Shown piece by piece: positions 62,791 to 64,000 of a DNA stretch of 64,000 nucleotides (positions are counted from its first letter, which is position 1; every line of letters begins with the position of its first letter). Below the pieces are notes generated by a model, which ran no database searches, was not told the origin of the DNA, and saw only the letters and a list, made by a program, of their open reading frames with translations. The position numbers and the translations under genes were made by a program. The stretch comes from an uncultured Myxococcales bacterium (GTDB lineage Bacteria; Myxococcota_A; UBA9042; DTJE01): contig CAIOFV010000082.1 of the NCBI GenBank assembly GCA_903857665.1, positions 1-64,000 on the forward strand. The letters run 5' to 3'.

Positions 62791-62877
62791 GCGAAAGTGG
62801 CGGAATTGGCAGACGCGCTAGATTCAGGTTCTAGTAGTCGCAAGGCTGTGGGGGTTCAAGTCCCCCCTTTCGCACCA
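62791..62877 (+). tRNA. tRNA-Leu(CAG)
   Basis: An 87-nt class II tRNA with encoded CCA. The acceptor stem is GCGAAAG paired with CTTTCGC. The anticodon stem CTAGA/TCTAG holds the loop TTCAGGT with anticodon CAG. A long variable arm and the GGTTCAAGTCC T-arm are present. It reads the CUG codon, the main leucine codon of this GC-rich genome. Confidence 0.97.
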
Positions 62878-62907
62878 AAGACGTTTTGAAATCGTTCCGG
62901 TTTCGCG

Positions 62908-62945
62908 AAAAGCCCCGGCCGAAAGGTTCGGGGCTTTTTGTTTTT
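62908..62945 (+). terminator. Intrinsic terminator after tRNA-Leu
   Basis: A stem built from AAAAGCCCCGGCC and GGTTCGGGGCTTTT with a GAAA loop is followed by a T-run (TTTTTGTTTTT). It lies 30 nt past the tRNA 3' end. Confidence 0.92.
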
Positions 62946-63263
62946 GGCAACGATTGTAGCAACGAAACCCGGGGGCCCACGGCCCCTTTTCCCCCCTCGT
63001 CCACGGGCCCTTCAAGGGCTTGAGCCTCCAGGACGGTAGATGGGTCGGCGACACTCGTGGCGGGGCTTCTTCGGGCATCGCCGCGCACCGGGGCGGGTTG
63101 CCGGGACGGGGCGTTCTGTCAATTGGCCATATCGGGCTTCGAGGGTTGCGATTGCGGTGTCAACGGTTTCTCAGGAACACCACCCGCCAATTCGCAACGC
63201 GGGGCCTTCGTCTGCGATAGACTCGCTTCCACTCGAGGTTCCATCCCAAACTGCGAGAGTCCC
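62946..63263. other. Intergenic stretch after tRNA-Leu
   Basis: No gene is supported in 318 nt. No integrase gene and no second copy of the tRNA 3' end was seen, so there is no sign of an integrated element at this tRNA inside the window. Confidence 0.5.
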
Positions 63264-64000
63264 ATGCCCTTGAGCCTTGTCCACCTTCGTGGCCCCCGGA
63301 CCCCGTCCTGCCTCGTCCTGGCCGTCGTCCTCGGCACGGCAGCGTGCGGAGGGGGCTCGTCAACCGCGGTCGGGGATGGCAAGGGGCCGCCCACGCTCGA
63401 AGACCCGGCGACCACTTCCGGCGATACCGGGATTGACCTGACCGGCTGGGTGGCCGTGGGTGCCGCGGGACCCGCGGGGGGTACGGTGGAACTGGCGGGC
63501 GCGCTTGCCGTGATGGTGCCTGCGGGTGCCCTCGCCGCTTCGGTGCAGGTCGGCCTGAGGCCATCGGTGTCCTCGCCATCCCTGCCCGCCGGATGGCAGG
63601 CGGCTTCGTCCTGGACCGACGTGGCCCTCAGCCGCGTAGGGGTACGGGTCGTGGCGGGGACCGAAGCGCCGATTCGCCTGGAGTTCGCCGCGACGCCACC
63701 GGCCGGTTCCGAGGCGCACCCCGGGCTGCAACTGCTGGCCGTGGTCCACGGAATCCAGATTCCCGTGGATGGCGCCTGGGACCCGGCATCGGGGCGGTTC
63801 GTAGTGGAAGCCCTGGCCCTGCCTGCGGAATTCACCTGCGCGGTCGTGCTCAACCCGGCGGGTCAGGCCTTGGCGGACGACGTCGTCGCGACCCGAATCC
63901 AGGCGGGCCTGTCCCCGGCCGGCGGGTCCGGGTGGCGGACGCAGAAGTGGGTGATCGCATACGACAGCCAGGTGATCACGAAGGCGCAGGCCCTGACGCT
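63264..64000 (+). CDS. Lipoprotein, N-terminal part (3' truncated)
   Basis: The frame is open from an ATG to the window edge, 245 full codons. A signal peptide ends in a lipobox with Cys28 (LGTAACGGG). A short Pro/Thr linker leads to beta-rich sequence (GWVAVGAAGPAGGTVELAGA, VMVPAGALAASVQVGLRPS, PIRLEFAATPPAGSE), like the ZU5- or Ig-like modules common in secreted Myxococcota proteins. The final visible part (WVIAYDSQVITKAQAL) may start another domain. Function is unknown. Confidence 0.7.
   Translation, partial: MPLSLVHLRGPRTPSCLVLAVVLGTAACGGGSSTAVGDGKGPPTLEDPATTSGDTGIDLTGWVAVGAAGPAGGTVELAGALAVMVPAGALAASVQVGLRPSVSSPSLPAGWQAASSWTDVALSRVGVRVVAGTEAPIRLEFAATPPAGSEAHPGLQLLAVVHGIQIPVDGAWDPASGRFVVEALALPAEFTCAVVLNPAGQALADDVVATRIQAGLSPAGGSGWRTQKWVIAYDSQVITKAQALT

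Noticed and set aside
62824-63088. Minus-strand open frames across tRNA-Leu encoding phrases such as RGDLNPHSLATTRT and GGLEPPQPCDY
   Set aside because: These are the well-known false proteins produced by translating the antisense of tRNA-Leu genes. They overlap the tRNA, have no homologous domain and no ribosome binding site.
62791-63263. Integrated element at tRNA-Leu
   Set aside because: No integrase gene, and no repeat of the tRNA 3' end, occurs downstream inside the window.

Overview
The window is GC-rich bacterial chromosome with dense genes and short intergenic gaps. The likely source is an anaerobic or facultatively anaerobic member of the Myxococcota or former Deltaproteobacteria. 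This rests on many lipoproteins whose lipobox is followed by Asp/Pro-rich linkers (DPG or DVP repeats), a MopE-like NGIDDDGNGKIDC motif, a PEGA-domain protein, many soluble or membrane histidine kinases, and a complete [FeFe]-hydrogenase system. It is an inference from gene content; no rRNA is present.

Layout. 1-3.0 kb: the tail of a PEGA-domain protein, then the F0 genes atpZ-atpI-atpB-atpE, whose c subunit carries a sodium-type ligand set. 3.1-7.3 kb: a GT-C-like membrane protein, a YbjN-like protein and a gingipain-type lipoprotein. 7.6-19.0 kb: a hydrogen-metabolism island with a single-domain response regulator, hydC-hydB-hydA (trimeric NAD-linked [FeFe] hydrogenase with a reduced HydB), a soluble histidine kinase, hydG, a TM1266-type regulator, aspA, hydF and hydE. 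All three H-cluster maturases are present. 19.1-26.2 kb: mnmA, then a less orderly stretch with two gene remnants (one the C-terminal end of a RelE/ParE toxin) and a two-gene cassette made of a polytopic membrane protein and a membrane-anchored protein with PEP-synthase-like ATP-grasp and phosphohistidine domains. 26.4-31.6 kb: two sulfur operons on the minus strand (metY-cbs; an E1-like ThiF/MoeB protein plus a cysteine desulfurase-like protein).

31.8-48.9 kb: a LolC/E-type permease, ogt, a membrane histidine kinase, TrhA/hemolysin III, a TIGR01777 epimerase, xseA and five large lipoproteins. These include a tandem thioredoxin-fold protein, a six-hairpin-glycosidase-like protein, an alpha/beta hydrolase and a putative caspase-fold protein. 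48.9-62.7 kb: conserved housekeeping genes: meaB with a GT-C protein and a DUF2400 gene; yraN; the rpsP-khpA-rimM-trmD-SPOUT-rplS-rnhB operon; yceD-rpmF-rpiB-nrdR-ribD; ribE followed by an ECF sigma and its membrane partner. 62.8-64 kb: tRNA-Leu(CAG) with a canonical promoter and terminator, then the start of another lipoprotein.

How the genes fit together. HydABC would couple NAD(H) to H2, HydEFG would build its H-cluster, and the flanking kinase and regulator may tune expression. If the c ring is sodium-coupled, energy conservation could rest on a sodium gradient. Much of the rest is envelope biology: surface lipoproteins, lipoprotein export and sensing.
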